Source: Lytechinus pictus (Eukaryota > Echinodermata > Echinoidea > Temnopleuroida > Toxopneustidae). Taken from it: a DNA stretch of 64,000 bases. A model generated the notes under the pieces. The model saw nothing but the letters and a program-made list of their open reading frames with translations. It was not told where the DNA came from and ran no database searches. Shown one piece after another: positions 45,101-59,435 of the stretch (position 1 is its first letter; every line of letters starts with the position of its first letter). The position numbers and the translations under genes were made by a program. Where the stretch lies: positions 3,030,001 to 3,094,000 of the forward strand of contig NW_026974141.1 in NCBI RefSeq assembly GCF_037042905.1. Direction: 5' to 3'.

Positions 45101-48100
45101 TTTATTCACAATTAAAATGATATATCAGATTTTTTTTTTTTTTTAATGGTGTTGGCAAGCAATTTCATCTCATATGCAATAATAATTGTGAAATGACTTA
45201 CTATAATTAGATAATATTGCTATCTACTCTCAGATTAGTTACCACATTTATTTTCGTAACTTTTGTATATCTATCTTTATTTGTAGATGAGGAAACTTTG
45301 CGTGAAAAGATGCCAAATGTAACAACAAAACGTGTTGGTAAACATCCACCCACCGATAAAACAGAGGCAGAGTTCGTGGAGATCATCAGAATCACAGATT
45401 TAGGCAAGTACATATAGCTTTTTTATTTTGATAAATTACTCAGTAGTTGGAATATCAATAGGCAACTGCCAGTTATCTTAATTCTATACACTTTTCGAGG
45501 ATTAACTGAGACTAAAGATAGGCTTTAAGCTTAAGGTCATCAGTCGTGCCTGAAAACATGCATAACAAACAAACAGCTCCATGAAATGGCCCCCGGATGT
45601 CCTGGAAGCGTCAAATCACAAAAACATTTCTTCTTTTGGATTACAGATCAGCTTAATTCTAAAGATGACATCAGTAAATCTGGGGGATCCCCAACGACAC
45701 AGGAGCTTTGTAATGTCGCAATGGCAGTCAAGGGTTTGCCAGTGGCCTGGGAACTTGGAAGAGCTCTCTGCCTGGAGGACGACGTCGTCGCCGGATTCCT
45801 TGAGCTCCCGGACCCGTCGGCCCTGAGTGACACCGCAAGAAGGCTGGTTGAGGAATCGTTGAATGGTTTAGATCGAATGGGCAGGGGCACCAAAAGGACT
45901 GAGCTTCTGAAGGAATACAATCTTCATCAAAGCCCAAAAGGTTGGTATATGTGTATGAGACCTGGCATTCCCAAACCATACAATAAGTTGCCTCAAATTG
46001 ATTTTTATTGAGCTTGAAAAATCACACCCGAGGGACAGTGATTTTCTGTTTTACCGGTAAATAAAAACGGAAATTCCGTTTAGTTCTTATACTTTTCATG
46101 TAAAAATTCATGGAATTCACCTTTGCAAAACGGAATTCAGGTTTTTGCTGTGTACATTTTAAGTGACAAAACGGAATTTCCATTTTAGATCCAGTTGAAA
46201 CGGAATTACAGATTTTCAGAAACGGAAAAGACCATTTGTTTAAACGGAAAATCACTGTCTCTAACACCCTAAGCTTTTAAACTGATTTATAGCACCTCAA
46301 AATTAATGGAAAACATTACACACAAGTATATGATTAATGAGAGCTTCAAAGAATAAGGAGAAAAAAAGGTTTGAAGTTTGGAGTTCTCTCAAGCGTGAGA
46401 TATGCTCAGTGTGCGATCTCGATGAAACTTCCAAGCAGTTTACTTTTTGAAGACCAAATTACTATCACATGTACTTGTGTGGAGCACTGTTGCCCAGTGG
46501 ATCAGCCTCTGGACTTTGAAACAGACGGTCATGGCTTCAAATCCTAGCCTTAATGTAATTTCCTTTTGCAAGAAATTGATCCACATGACATTGTTCTGCA
46601 CTCAACCAATGTGATATATATATATATTGCTGTACACACTTGTGATCAAAAACGTGTTTAAAGGGGTGTTTTTTCAGTTTTGGACGTGGGCCGTGCGTGC
46701 ACTCATTAAGGGTATCAAAAACACAGATTTTCAAAAATAAGGGTGGTTCTTAAAGACTGGTCAATCGCGGGGTTAAAAGTATTTCGGATATTTTTTTTTT
46801 CAAAGCTTTTTTTTTCTAAGACTAGCCAAATGTGTTTAGGGTATGTTTTTTCCCCAAGCTTTTTCCCCGGGGCTTTTTCCTCCTTGTTTCTGAAAAGTGT
46901 TCAGGTTCTTCCTGATTGTGGTATTTTAACTCTAACTGCACAGGGGGGTATGCAATACCCATGAATATAGTTTTGTCTATATTTATTGTTAGCAAGAAGA
47001 CAAAACTTGTTTAGGGGTCATATACTGGCGACAACTTGTTTAGGGGCCAAAATGTGTTAATGAAGCTCGCGAAAACCTTGTTTAGGAGGTAATTTTGCAC
47101 ACAGAGAAAAACTTGTTTAGGGGGTGTTTGGAAATAATTTGGCCACTCGTACAGTACAGTAATACATTTCACTGGCCCCCTGGGGGATTGGATTCCTTGC
47201 ACTGTCAAGGAATCTGGGCCAAAGCCAGGGTAAGCACCTGGAGATGATGAATGGTACATGATATGCATTTTAATACCCTGCTCAAAAAAAATATTGCAAA
47301 AGTATTTTTTGAATACCCCCAAAATCACCCCGAAAACATATTTTCAGGGTATTTTGGTTTAAAAAAATACAATAAAAATACCTTTAAAATATATTTTGAG
47401 ACCATTTTTGTCATGTCCAATAAAATATGAATTTTTGCCACCAAAAATACTATAATAAAAATACATTTTTCTTATATTTTTATATAGCTCATATTATGCT
47501 GATTCAATTTTTAGGGTATTTTTAAAAAATCGTTAAAATTGACAAGAATGCTAATAATGAAGATGAAAAAATACAGAAAAAATATTCCTTGTATTTGTCA
47601 TTCCAGGAAAATACCAAAATGCTATTTTTAGAGTATTTATCACAAAAATATTTTAGAAATATGCAGTTAAAAAAATACCCTGAAAATATCAGAAAAATAG
47701 GGAAAAAAAAATGTTTCCGTTGGCAAAAACGACTAGGGTAAACAAGAACTAAATATCATTATTATTACTATTACTCTTTAATTTCATTATCGGTTATCCT
47801 CAAGATGAGGCTCTTGAAGACCTCTACAAAAAGATTTCTTCTATGTCCGACCTCCTGCACCTTGCTTCATACCTTGGCTTCGGTTCTGCGGACATCATGC
47901 ACATCATATGCAGGACGGTGACCTTGCCCATGCACGTCGTACGTCCGGTTGTTCATCAGATGCTTATGGAATGGCTACGTAGAGGCGGCACCCGTGTGAG
48001 GCTTCTGGAGATCGTACTTGCTTTCCATTTCAACGATGCAGCGGAGAGCATAGCTGCAAGTGAGCATTGTTGTTTTTAATAAGAATGAAAAGACTGTTAC

Positions 48101-51100
48101 AGTCAGGGGCGAATCCAGGATTTTCCAAGAGGGGGGCACATTTTTCTGAGGAAAAATTTGACAAGCAAAAAAAAAAACCAAAGGGGGGAGCACACTTCTG
48201 TTTTAACTGCATTTTTACATCACAAATTCTAATTTTGCTTCTCAAAAGGGGGGGAGCACGGGCCGGGTGAGCCCCCCCCCTGGATCCGCCAGTGGTCACA
48301 GTGGTAAAATCATGAAAAATGATAAAGCTGTCATGGATAATGTTCTTCATATGACACCTAGATAGATCCTTGTCATTTGATATCGATCATTCAATGACGT
48401 CGTCATCTGTACGATTTTGGATCCATATGATTTTGTCCATCGCACGCTTGCCGAGACCACCGGCGTTACATGTAAAACACTTTTGCAGTGTTTGCAGTGG
48501 GTGTGTTGTATGTATACGACAATCAACAGACAGCACTGCGCTGCATGCACTTTTGCATACAAATTCATAAAAGGTAAATGACAAGGATCTTTTTTTAGGT
48601 GTCATGTAATACAAATAATGAATGTTTATGAGTAAAATGGTTAGAAAACTTCATTCTTTGAAAGATGGAAAAACATTTGATTCATTATGTACATGAGAAT
48701 ACGCCATGTGTGGACTTTCATACATTAGTGTATCAACATCACTTTCTACATTCACACACGACCATCAGGGTTTTTATTCTTGAGGATTTTAATCCTAAGG
48801 ATTTTAAACTGATGGTTAATTTCCAGGGCCCCGTCTTACAAAGAGTTAAGATTGATCTGATCAATCGTAACTCTATGGAAATCCATCAGCGTCATGATTT
48901 TTTTACAGGATATTTGCAAAATGTCCTTTGAAAACAAAGAAAAGCATACTGAATTGTTCAGAAAACAGTTAATGTATGAATATATATCATATCTAGAAAA
49001 TATTTTGAACAAACATGCATAATAGATGTTGACGTTGCTGGCCGTCCATAGTTGCGATTGATCGGATCAATCGCAACTCTTTGTAAGACGGGGCCCTGGT
49101 TTTACACAGAGTGCTTAAAGGAGAATGAAACCCGTGAAACCAGCTGAATCCATATCAAAGAGAAAAATCAAAGAAACATATTGTTGAAAGTTTGAGGAAG
49201 ATTGAATGAATAATAAGAAAGTTATGAGCATTTGAATATTGAGATCACTAGTGCCATGTAGATCCTCCCATCGGCAATGCGACCAAGATCTGTGATATCA
49301 CACACGTACAACTCCCTCATTACTTTAGTACTTATTTCACGTATATTCTCACTTTTATAGAGTCTATCACAAGGTGAGGTGTTCTCTTTATGAGATGACA
49401 AGTACAGAGGTTTCACAACATTATATCATTGATGAATCGTTTGTCATATGATTAGAATGAGCAAAAAGATATGTTTTGGGGTATATTTTCAGTGTCCAAA
49501 TGGGAGAGTTGTACGTGTGTGACATCACAGATCTTGGTTGCATTGCCGATGGGAGGATCTCCATAGCATTAGTGATCTCGACATTCAAATGCTCATAACT
49601 CTTCTATTGCTAGTCCTATTTTACTCAAACTTTTGTTGATCTCATTCTTTGATTTTTCTGCTTTCACAAAAGCTAACTTGCTCCAAGAGCTTCATTCTCC
49701 TTTAACCTCAAGGATAGTGGAAGGTTTGATGACTGGAAGGACCATTTGGAGTTGAAAAACCGGTCGTATGAACTTAAAGCCCTAAGTGATGGGTGACATC
49801 CGCTAGAGAGATAGTGCGCGTTGACACACTGGGAGTTTTATGTTTTCAAGAATAACTTCTTGTGACTCGCTCAATACAGGGAACTGAAAAGCATATGTTA
49901 CCTACAAATAGTTGTCCTTGAGTCCAAACACTCTGTGTGACCCAACTCGGGAATTAGCCTCCGGGTTTAAATTCTCCAGGGTTGCCTTCTTCGAGAATTA
50001 AAACCAAGAGGGTCATGTGTGAACGTACATTAGCTATTCAAGCTTAGTCCATCCTCAAACCAAAACAAATTGTGAAACATTTATTTGTTGTCACTTTATA
50101 TTGAATATCTCTCTTTAATGACTGTGAATTTCATGATAAAATTAGCATGACTGATGTTGTAAAGAGGGATGGATGCTTTGTGATGATACCTATTCACATG
50201 TGATGATGGAGAAATAAGAAATTTATTGCCCCTCAAAACTTGAGTTGGAGAACTGTTTTTGGATGGATGTAGTTTCTGCTCAATCCTTTATATGCAGTAG
50301 ACTTTGAAAACAAACCAAGTTTTGAAATAGAGCCATTTGAAAATAAAAAGGATGTCCAATACATGTATGTTGGGATTATAGAGATATGCTATTGCTCATT
50401 TTGTTAGCTTTTTTTAAAATGAATTTTGTGATCTTACCAAACTCACATGTTGAATATCTGTTTAACCTGACTCACCTTCACAGCTATCAAGGTAGATCCA
50501 ATCTTTGTGGAGTTGATCTCAAGCAGCATCTTAGATCATAGAGGAGGTGTCGTCGAGCTGGATGAACTGGGTGTCCGGGTGTCCATCCCTTCCGGGGCGC
50601 TTCACCGGGGAATGAGATCGGTGGTTACCATCAGGGTGCCAAGCGAGGGCGCCGCAAGGGTTCCTCTTCGGGAGGGCGAGGTACTGATCACGCCGGTTGT
50701 GGAGTGTTCCTTGACCCAGGAGCTTCTCAACCCAGCCACGGTGGTGCTTCCGCACTGCATCGGTCCAAAGCAGAGAAGAGAAGGGTCTGGGATGATCCTC
50801 TACACGAAAACAGGAATAGGTATTGACCCTTTCTTATTGATGTTGATGATGTTGATGAGCATGAGGATGATTTTGGTGATGGTGATTATGATAATGAGAT
50901 AATGACAGCAATGAGGAGGAGGATGGTGATGATGATATGATAATAATAGTGTTATTGATATTATAATAAAGATAATATTTTTAATAAAAACTTAATTTCA
51001 TTTATCAAGGATCCTTCAATCGGAGAAGGTTGCTCTTGCATTCATCAAAAGGCTTCCAGTTCACCAAAGACAAGGTGGAATTCACTACGAACCATATTCA

Positions 51101-52945
51101 ACTCTGGGCCTTGGCATCCACCAATCTCGTTGGAGTTCAGTTCCGGTATGCAGCCTTCCAGCCGATCATCATGCCTAGTTCCCGGAAAGCTGTACTGCGT
51201 GTTTACGTCATTCACCCATACAAGAGATGTATCAAGGTAATGTTCTTCTTGAATTTCATGTGTTACTGGCCAGAAGCTCTCATATTATAATAAATATTAT
51301 TCAGCAAATCCCTTCGTACCATATATTCTTTCAGTTACCTTTCATGGACATTACATTTTTGGATCACCAATAAGTCCGCAGTCCTGTTTTCCTCCTTGCA
51401 TCCACGCGGGGCCCTCACTATGGAATTCCCTCCCACAAGAGATCCGGGTTAGCAAGTGTGTCGAAACATTTAAGATGAAGCTAAAAACTTACCTCTGTAG
51501 CTCATATTATCAATGATTTTCTGTTACTTGTAATTTTGTTTGCCCCCCCCCCCACTTCACTTGTGCGCCTTGAGCATCTATAACAAGATGTTTATGGCGC
51601 CTAACAAATTGCATATATTATTATTATTATAATAGCTAAAGAAAAATTTGAAGGCTCAACTATAATAAATACTGTATTTTAAAGCTTTGAATTAGCGTTA
51701 CTTCAGTTTTTATTGAAATAAACTTTTCTATCCATTTATAGGACATAGAAGGAGAGGAAGAACAGTTGGCAGAACCTTTCTGCCCTGTAACGAAGGCTAC
51801 CAACTTCTCCTTGGAATCTACCACGATGGATATATCAATATGTTTCAGTGACGGCTTCAAAGACCAACAAAAAGCGGTAGGTATATTTATCCTAGTAGGC
51901 CCGGGGGACATCATGCCCCCCCCTTGATGTTTTGCGTAATAAATCTGTAACCTGACAAGCTTGCGACGTGATTTTTCAGGACTTTTTCCCCCCTCCTCTC
52001 TTGCAGGTTTTGAGACCAAATTTGCAAGGTTCCTACTTAGTGCAACATTTTGCAGGTGAATGTAAGCTAAAATTGAAAGATATGATTTTGGTTTTTCATT
52101 ACTCTTAAATTATTTGTAGGTTTTTCCCCGGGGGGGGGGGGGGGCCACTTCCATTGACGAGTGGATACCATGCACGACCATGAGGTCTCAAAAAGCACCC
52201 AAAACACGTATTTTCCCTACTCTGAAAATGCACCCCATAACAAGTATTGGCGTGTGAAACCCTACCCTTAACAAGTATTGGAAACAAAACAAAACTATTG
52301 GCAAGAGTTCCCTGAATTGAACCCCTAAACAAGTACAGCGATATTTCAATGTTATGTCACGGACGTCGGTCGTCGGTTTTACCTTTACCTACATCATTGG
52401 GTTTACTAGCGCAAATCGTACTCTAAAACACGTAGTGTTGACTCTTAGGGGAAAAAGTACATCCTTAATAAGACATTTTAGTCTTTATTTTTTATACCCT
52501 CGCAAATTTGACCCTAAACACGTAGCTTTCCTATCGAAAATAGATACCCTTTTTTCATTATTTTAGTGTTTTTGACACCCTTATTACGTTACGTACGTAA
52601 CGTGCCCTATCTTGAAAAAGACATCCTTTTACGTGTTTTTTGGGTCGCGCATGGTATCCACTCGTCAATGTGAGTGCCCCCCCCCCCCCGAGGGTTTTTC
52701 CGTATTCGGTAAGTGAATGGTCATTTATTGATGACGCTGCATTGTTACTGTGTGGACTGAAGAGATCAGTGCAGCAAATGTTTAGTTGAGAGTGATATCA
52801 ACATCAAGTTCACAAACTTTCTTATCAGATGGAGGGTGGTGGAAACATGATTATCTTATGATCCAGCAATATTCATTCATATTTGATATACTAATAATTA
52901 AGTTTGGTATATATCAACAAAGGAATGTTTAAACTTCTGCTATTG

Positions 52946-52977
<32 letters not shown>

Positions 52978-55900
52978 CTCCTCCTCCTCCTCCTCCTCCT
53001 CCTCCTCCTCCTCCTCCTCCTCCGTGTACTCCTCCTCCTCCTCCTCCGTGTACTCCTCCTCCTCCTCCTCCTCCTCCTCCGTGTACTCCTCCTCCTCCTC
53101 CTCCTCCGTGTACTCCTCCTCCTCCTCCTCCTCCTCCTCCGTGTACTCCTCCTCCTCCGTGTACTCCTCCTCCTCCTCCCACTACCACGTGTACTCCTCC
53201 TCCTCCTCCTCCTCCTCCGTGTACTCCTCCTCCTCCTCCTCCTCCTCCTCCTCCTCCTCCTCCTCCTCCTCCGTGTACTCCTCCTCCTCCTCCTCCTCCT
53301 CCTCCTCCTCCGTGTACTCCTCCTCCTCCCACTGCCACTACCATGTGTACTACATGTACTACTACTTGTACTACTACCACTATTACTACTACTATTACTA
53401 CTACTTTTACTTGTCTATTAGATGCTGGAGACCAGCACATTTGCAATGAATTACATTACTTATGATTGATTTTGTATCCTAAACTTTATTTGCAATTTCA
53501 ATTGTCTCGCAACACCCCTGCAGCAAGCGATGACATTTCTTGCCCTTTCATTGACAATTTAGAGGTATTGTGGATAAATGGATAAGTCTCCGGACTTTGA
53601 ACCACAAGGTCCGGGGTTCAAATCCCACAGCAGCACTTGCTCCTTTGGCAAGGCACTTATCTACATTTGCCACTCTCCACCCAGGTGTAGAAAATGGGTA
53701 CCCAGTAGGAAGGAATTCCTTGAATGCTTGAGCGTCCGATCAGGATAGCCGTGCTAAAGCACTGTTGATAGTATGCAGTGCTTAGAAATATTTGTATTAA
53801 GCGCAATATAAAATATAAATTTTATCATTATTATTATTTAGATTTCTGTTAAGAATCTACTAGAGGAGGAAAGCAATATCCTGAGCTTTGAGCTTGAGTT
53901 CTCTCCATGTGAGGATGGAAAGAAGAGCTTTTGTTTCTCGATCCAGCAGGGGTCATCCACGCTTGCAGAACAGAACCTCATTACTTCAATAGAAGGTGGG
54001 TCTACCTTATATTATTATTATTTATTTGATAGAATCATGATACAACCGTAGATGACATTATACATGGTAAAAACAAACTAGATGCTAGATGCTGGTCAGG
54101 GGTGATAAAAGCATAATAAATAGCTGTTGCTCGGAAGCATATCACCCCCCCCCCCACATGTAGCACTGCGTACAAATATCAACTAAGAAAACAGACAAAT
54201 TGCAAAAAATATAATCTAGCCCAATGTTTAGCAAAATTTCTATAGAATGATAATGAAATTCAGAAGCTGATTGATGTTTTACATATAACTTTAGAATGAT
54301 TGAAAGTAATAATGAGAAAGGTAGTCTACTGGGCCCGTATTCCATAAGCGAGATAAGCATGCTTAGGTAAAAAATCTAAGCATTTTGTCTTATTTTCTGT
54401 CTAAGACATAATTCTTAGCCAAGACGCGTATTCCATAAAGAATTTAGTCTTAGAATTTGGCTAAGAGTTTTTGCGCAACTAAGACAGATGTAGGATGAAT
54501 GGCTAAGCAACTTTTCTTATAACTGCAGAGTCTGTATTCCATAAATTCAACATGGCTAAGAATTTTGCCCTAACTTTAAGACAGTTATGAGCTGTCTTAA
54601 TTGTTTTAGTTTCAAGGCAATTTCGGCCCACGCCTTTTCTTTATCCTGAAATGTGATAAGTGAATTAGGCATGGGTCTCAAGATTTCTTCCCTTTCTCTT
54701 ATTTCTGCTATTAGCGTTATTTTCTCTCCTTCAGTGAAATTGGCCTTCCTTTTTTCTCAGCCTCCATCTTGATATTTCTTATGATGCGATTTTTGCTTTA
54801 ACTCATAAAACGCAACGACTTTTTACCGCGGAGCAGTTGTTATAGGTTCGCGAAAAAAGATGCGCGACGTTGCAATTTTCTCATGACGGCATAGAATTTG
54901 AGACTTTGGCTTAGTCATATCCTCTGACTTGAGACAAATGTCTTAAAGTTTATATAATATCATTAGCAAAGATTTCTTAGACAAGCAAAATGCTAAGACA
55001 AATTGCTCAAACTTAAGCAAAAAGCTTATCTCGTTTATGGAATACGGGCCCTGGTCATTAATAAATAGACCGGTGAAATAAACAAATGATGAGTATTGTA
55101 TTACTATTCTAATAAATATGCAGATATGTGATGTGTGTTCCAGAAAAAAACGAACCTGAGATGGCAGGCTATTTTACAAGAAAAAACAGCTTATTTTGTT
55201 ATTTACAGTCCAAGTTATTTACTTTTTTTTTAATACATTAAAACAAAGAAAAAATACATAAAGCTGACAACTTCATAAAAATTGGATGTGAGATGAAAAA
55301 GTTATGATAATGATCCACAGCCTTTATATTGCGCCATATATCTGTTAAAAACATTCATAGGCGCAGGCTCATCCAATAAGTCAATCACTGCATATCTGCC
55401 GAAATAAGAGAGTTTTGAGAGACGGTTGAATGAGTTCTATGCTGTCAATTTCACGAAGTGAAGAAGGGAGGGAGTTCCAAAGGCGTGGAGCAATAGAAGA
55501 AAAGGCATGACATGATGAGAGTGATTTGCAGATTCACACATGAGTTTGTGCACAAATCGTATCCAGAGTGTCTCGGTTTTATCGTTCAAAATCTGCCATG
55601 CAAGAACTGTTAACGATTAGTGTTTGGTCTCAAGTAAATCAAAGAAAAGATTCTTTTTTTTTAAACTACTGATTGCACCTTTTATCTGTTGTAGTTTGTA
55701 TATGTTCCTCTTTTTGTAGGGGAAGGGGGAAGGGGTCATATGTTACATTTTAGAAAAGAAAACGTTGAATTTCAGAGTAGTTGGTGCTAGCCAGCATGTT
55801 AATAAATAATAATAATAGGCATTTATATAGCGCCATCTATCTAGAAATATTTTATTCCGAGGCGCGTTGTTATTATTATTATTACCCCGGCTTTAGCTCG

Positions 55901-58900
55901 AGCTGCCTCTCAGCGCTCATGCATTCAAGGAATTAATCCTGCCGGGTACCCATTCACCTCACCTGGGTCGAGTGCAGCACAATGTGGGTAAATTTCATGC
56001 TGAAGGAAATTACGCCATGGCTGGGATTCGAACCCACGACCCTCTGTTTCAAAGTCAGAAGACTTATCCACTGGGCCACAACGCTCCATTATAATTATGT
56101 TAATTATGTTCCATTATAATCTTCATTTTGGTTTTGTTTACAGTCCTTCGGTTGGTACAAAAGATCATTATAAGAACTTTTCTGTTCTAGAAGGCAAATA
56201 TATTGAAAATGAACCCCTCTCCAGAGCTGCCAACCTGTGGACCAAAAATCCAACAATTTTCTCTGAAAAATCCTATTTATAACATGAAAATCATAGTTTT
56301 GTCACACGTGCGTCACTAGCAAAATTTCAGCAAGGAATCTAGCACACCTCCTCAAGCAACGGTGGGCTGAAAATTTCAGGATATAATCTTCGTCAGTAGC
56401 TTTCCAACATCCTAATACTAGATATGTAAAGTCAGTGCTCAAATTGCCTTTTTAAATAGATTTAGAAACAGTACCGAGATACTGTATGGTGCTAAATTTA
56501 TATTTTAATCCTAACAGTCAGAAAAAGGCAGTATACTTGAATTCTAATGGGCAAAAAATGCATTCAATTCAGTGACTACTACGCCTTTGTAATATTGCAA
56601 TAGTTCACATTTATTCATGGGCGGAAATCCCAGGGGGGATTACCCAAAATAGTAGGGGGGACACACTATCAAATGTTCCCCCTACCATTTTTGGTCTTTT
56701 ATGATGGAAAGAAATACATCGTTCAAAATCGAAATAAAACATGTATTTTGGACGAAACTTTTTTTTTTTCTTTTCTTTTTTTTTGCTTGTCAAATTTATT
56801 TTGGTGGAAATACCTGACATTTGGGGTGATAAACTTTTTTTTTTGCTTGTCAAATTCTCCAGCCCTTGGACCCCCCTACCTTTGGGGAGAGATTTCCGCC
56901 CTTTCATTTATTACCCTTTACTGAATCTAAAGACAGTTCCTGCATTGCATGATTGCATAATGGACAATGAAAAAATATCTGAATCTGAATCATACCAAAA
57001 TAATCTCTTGGATTTGCTAATTGTTTTTTTATATTTCCCATAATTTCATTTGTAACAGTTGAACCGGATTATGGAGTTCATGTGACTGATGAGTAAGTGA
57101 AACCAAGTAATTGAACTAAAAATCCAGATTTTTGTTGTCTTATACTAATCCCATGTTTCTCTGTGCTCTGAACTTCGAACCCATGTTCTATGGTGACATC
57201 AATTATACAAACAAACAGGCAAAATATCATTTTCTATTTTCAAGGGTTACTTTAACTTACTGCCTAAATCTGCAACATTGGATAACATTAACATTACAAT
57301 GAATGGGGATTTCCAAGGCTCTTTTTTTTTTCCAGGGCTCTTTTGGGCATTTCGGGGGCTATATCGCCCCCAGACCCAGTGTATTTATTCCCCCTGATAC
57401 TAGTATGATAGGGCAATTGCACATAGTGACATTAGAAAAGTGTAATCTTCCATGATATACATGTATACTGCACTGTAGATTAAACACATGCTCTAAGCCA
57501 TGCTAACAGGTTTGAACAGCAGGTTTTTCACTGATGCATGGCTTTGTCTTATTGATTTATGCTTCAATTTTCATGATTTTCATTTTAGTTTTGGTCATTC
57601 AATATATTTGGCCTGAAAAAAATGTGTTTTCTGTGAATTCTCTCTTCTTCTCGAATTCCAGGAAATTTTATCGCAGAAATAAGGTGAATTTATGTGTACA
57701 TCACCAGTTTATTTTATCTCGTTCATGTTTGTAGATTTTCAATTTGAAATCTAAATTGTCATGTGATTTTAAGAGACCCTGTGAAAAATATATACTAAAA
57801 TGTATGCAATTCATTTTGTTAAATTTGAATTTATTTAACACTGCAGAATCTTTGTCTACTGTTGCCCCAATATCTGCCTCAAACAATATTCAAAACTACA
57901 TATTGAGATACTTTTATGCTTTTATATCATAATTGCTCGTTGAGCGAAAAAAGTAACCCTTCATAGAAATTCTTAAAAAATACATCAAGTACCTTAATGT
58001 GACAAAGAAAATAGTCCCTAAAATGAAAATTAATTCCTACCCCGTCATGTGTGTATTGTATATCACAGACAAAAATTGAAATTGAATGAATTGATGAGAT
58101 TCAATTCAAATTCAAATTCATTTCCACATCTGATTAAAAAGACAAGTACAAATTCGTATGCAGATAGATATATACAATAAAAAACATTAAAATGAAACAT
58201 ATTCAGTTCGAAATCATAACGTGGTGGGAATTGACAAAGGCCTATCAGGGTTATTCCTTGTCTCAACTTTCTTATTTACATTCTGTTGTTGTTCAGGCAA
58301 GGACATCAGCACTATGCTTCGGACACGCAGCTCAAAACCTTGACAAACATCCTCTCCGTACCCAATGAGGTGCAGGGTCTAGGGTACCAGCTCGGCTTCA
58401 CGCATACGGCCATTGAGCAGTTCCTCAACAGACGGGATGCGACCTTCAACAGCGTCTCAAAATCGGGGTTCGAGGAGATGCTCCGGGACTGGAGACGACG
58501 GAACAGACCGGGAGATCAGGTGGATAAATTACGTAGCGCCATGACGGCTGCTGGGCTGGAATCTGCAGCGGACGTCTTTCTCCGTGGCCGTGAGTATTGA
58601 TATGAAGTTGTTTGGTTTTCGCAGCTCTGTCATTTTACAGTTGTGCCCAGCCACCCCAAAACCACCAATAAGTCGCCAGGGAAGGTTCTCTGTAATAGTC
58701 AAAATAGTAAATTGGTCTTCAAAAAGCCAGAATTAAAAAATTAGCTTATCTGAAGGAGTATTTATTCTTCTTTATGGTGTAAAAAATTCAAATTGAAAAC
58801 TCAGTTAGAAGGCAAGTTACAAGAGTTTGTTTGACGCTAGTTTTTGTGGACTGCTTTGAAGTTTAATTGAAACTACTGTACACAGTGTGCACATCTCATG

Positions 58901-59389
58901 ATTGAGTGAACACAATCTTCAAATGTTGTTTTTTCCTTATTTTCTGAAGCTCATGCTTTGTTTCTTCTGCATTCAATCAAGTATTTCAGTGGGTTATTGT
59001 TGATCAATTTAGACAAACTATCATTTTAAAGCTATGGCTGTGCTTTTTCAAACTAGATTAAAATCTCAAAATTCATTTTGGGCGACTTATTGTTGGTTTT
59101 GAGGTCGGTGGTCACAATTAATATCCATACCCCTAAGTGGTGCGACTGTCGGGGGGAGCGTTGACCATCCCTTCTGAATTTTCAAGTTGTGAAAAAAGTG
59201 GGGATATACATGTAAAGGAAAAACAAAAGGAAGGAAGGAGTATATAAAAATGTCCACAGGAAGCCCAGAAAAATTTTATTGCTAAATGATAATGTGATAT
59301 ATATATAAAAAAATTATTATATATTAGTAGTAGAAGTAGAAGAAATAGTAGAAGTAGTAGTAGCAGTAGAAGTAGATGTAGAAGTAGTA

Positions 59390-59435
<46 letters not shown>

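Noticed and set aside
52904..53449. Ser/Tyr-rich 181-residue and Gly/Val-rich 168-residue proteins
   Set aside because: Both are translations of the interrupted CTC repeat on opposite strands.
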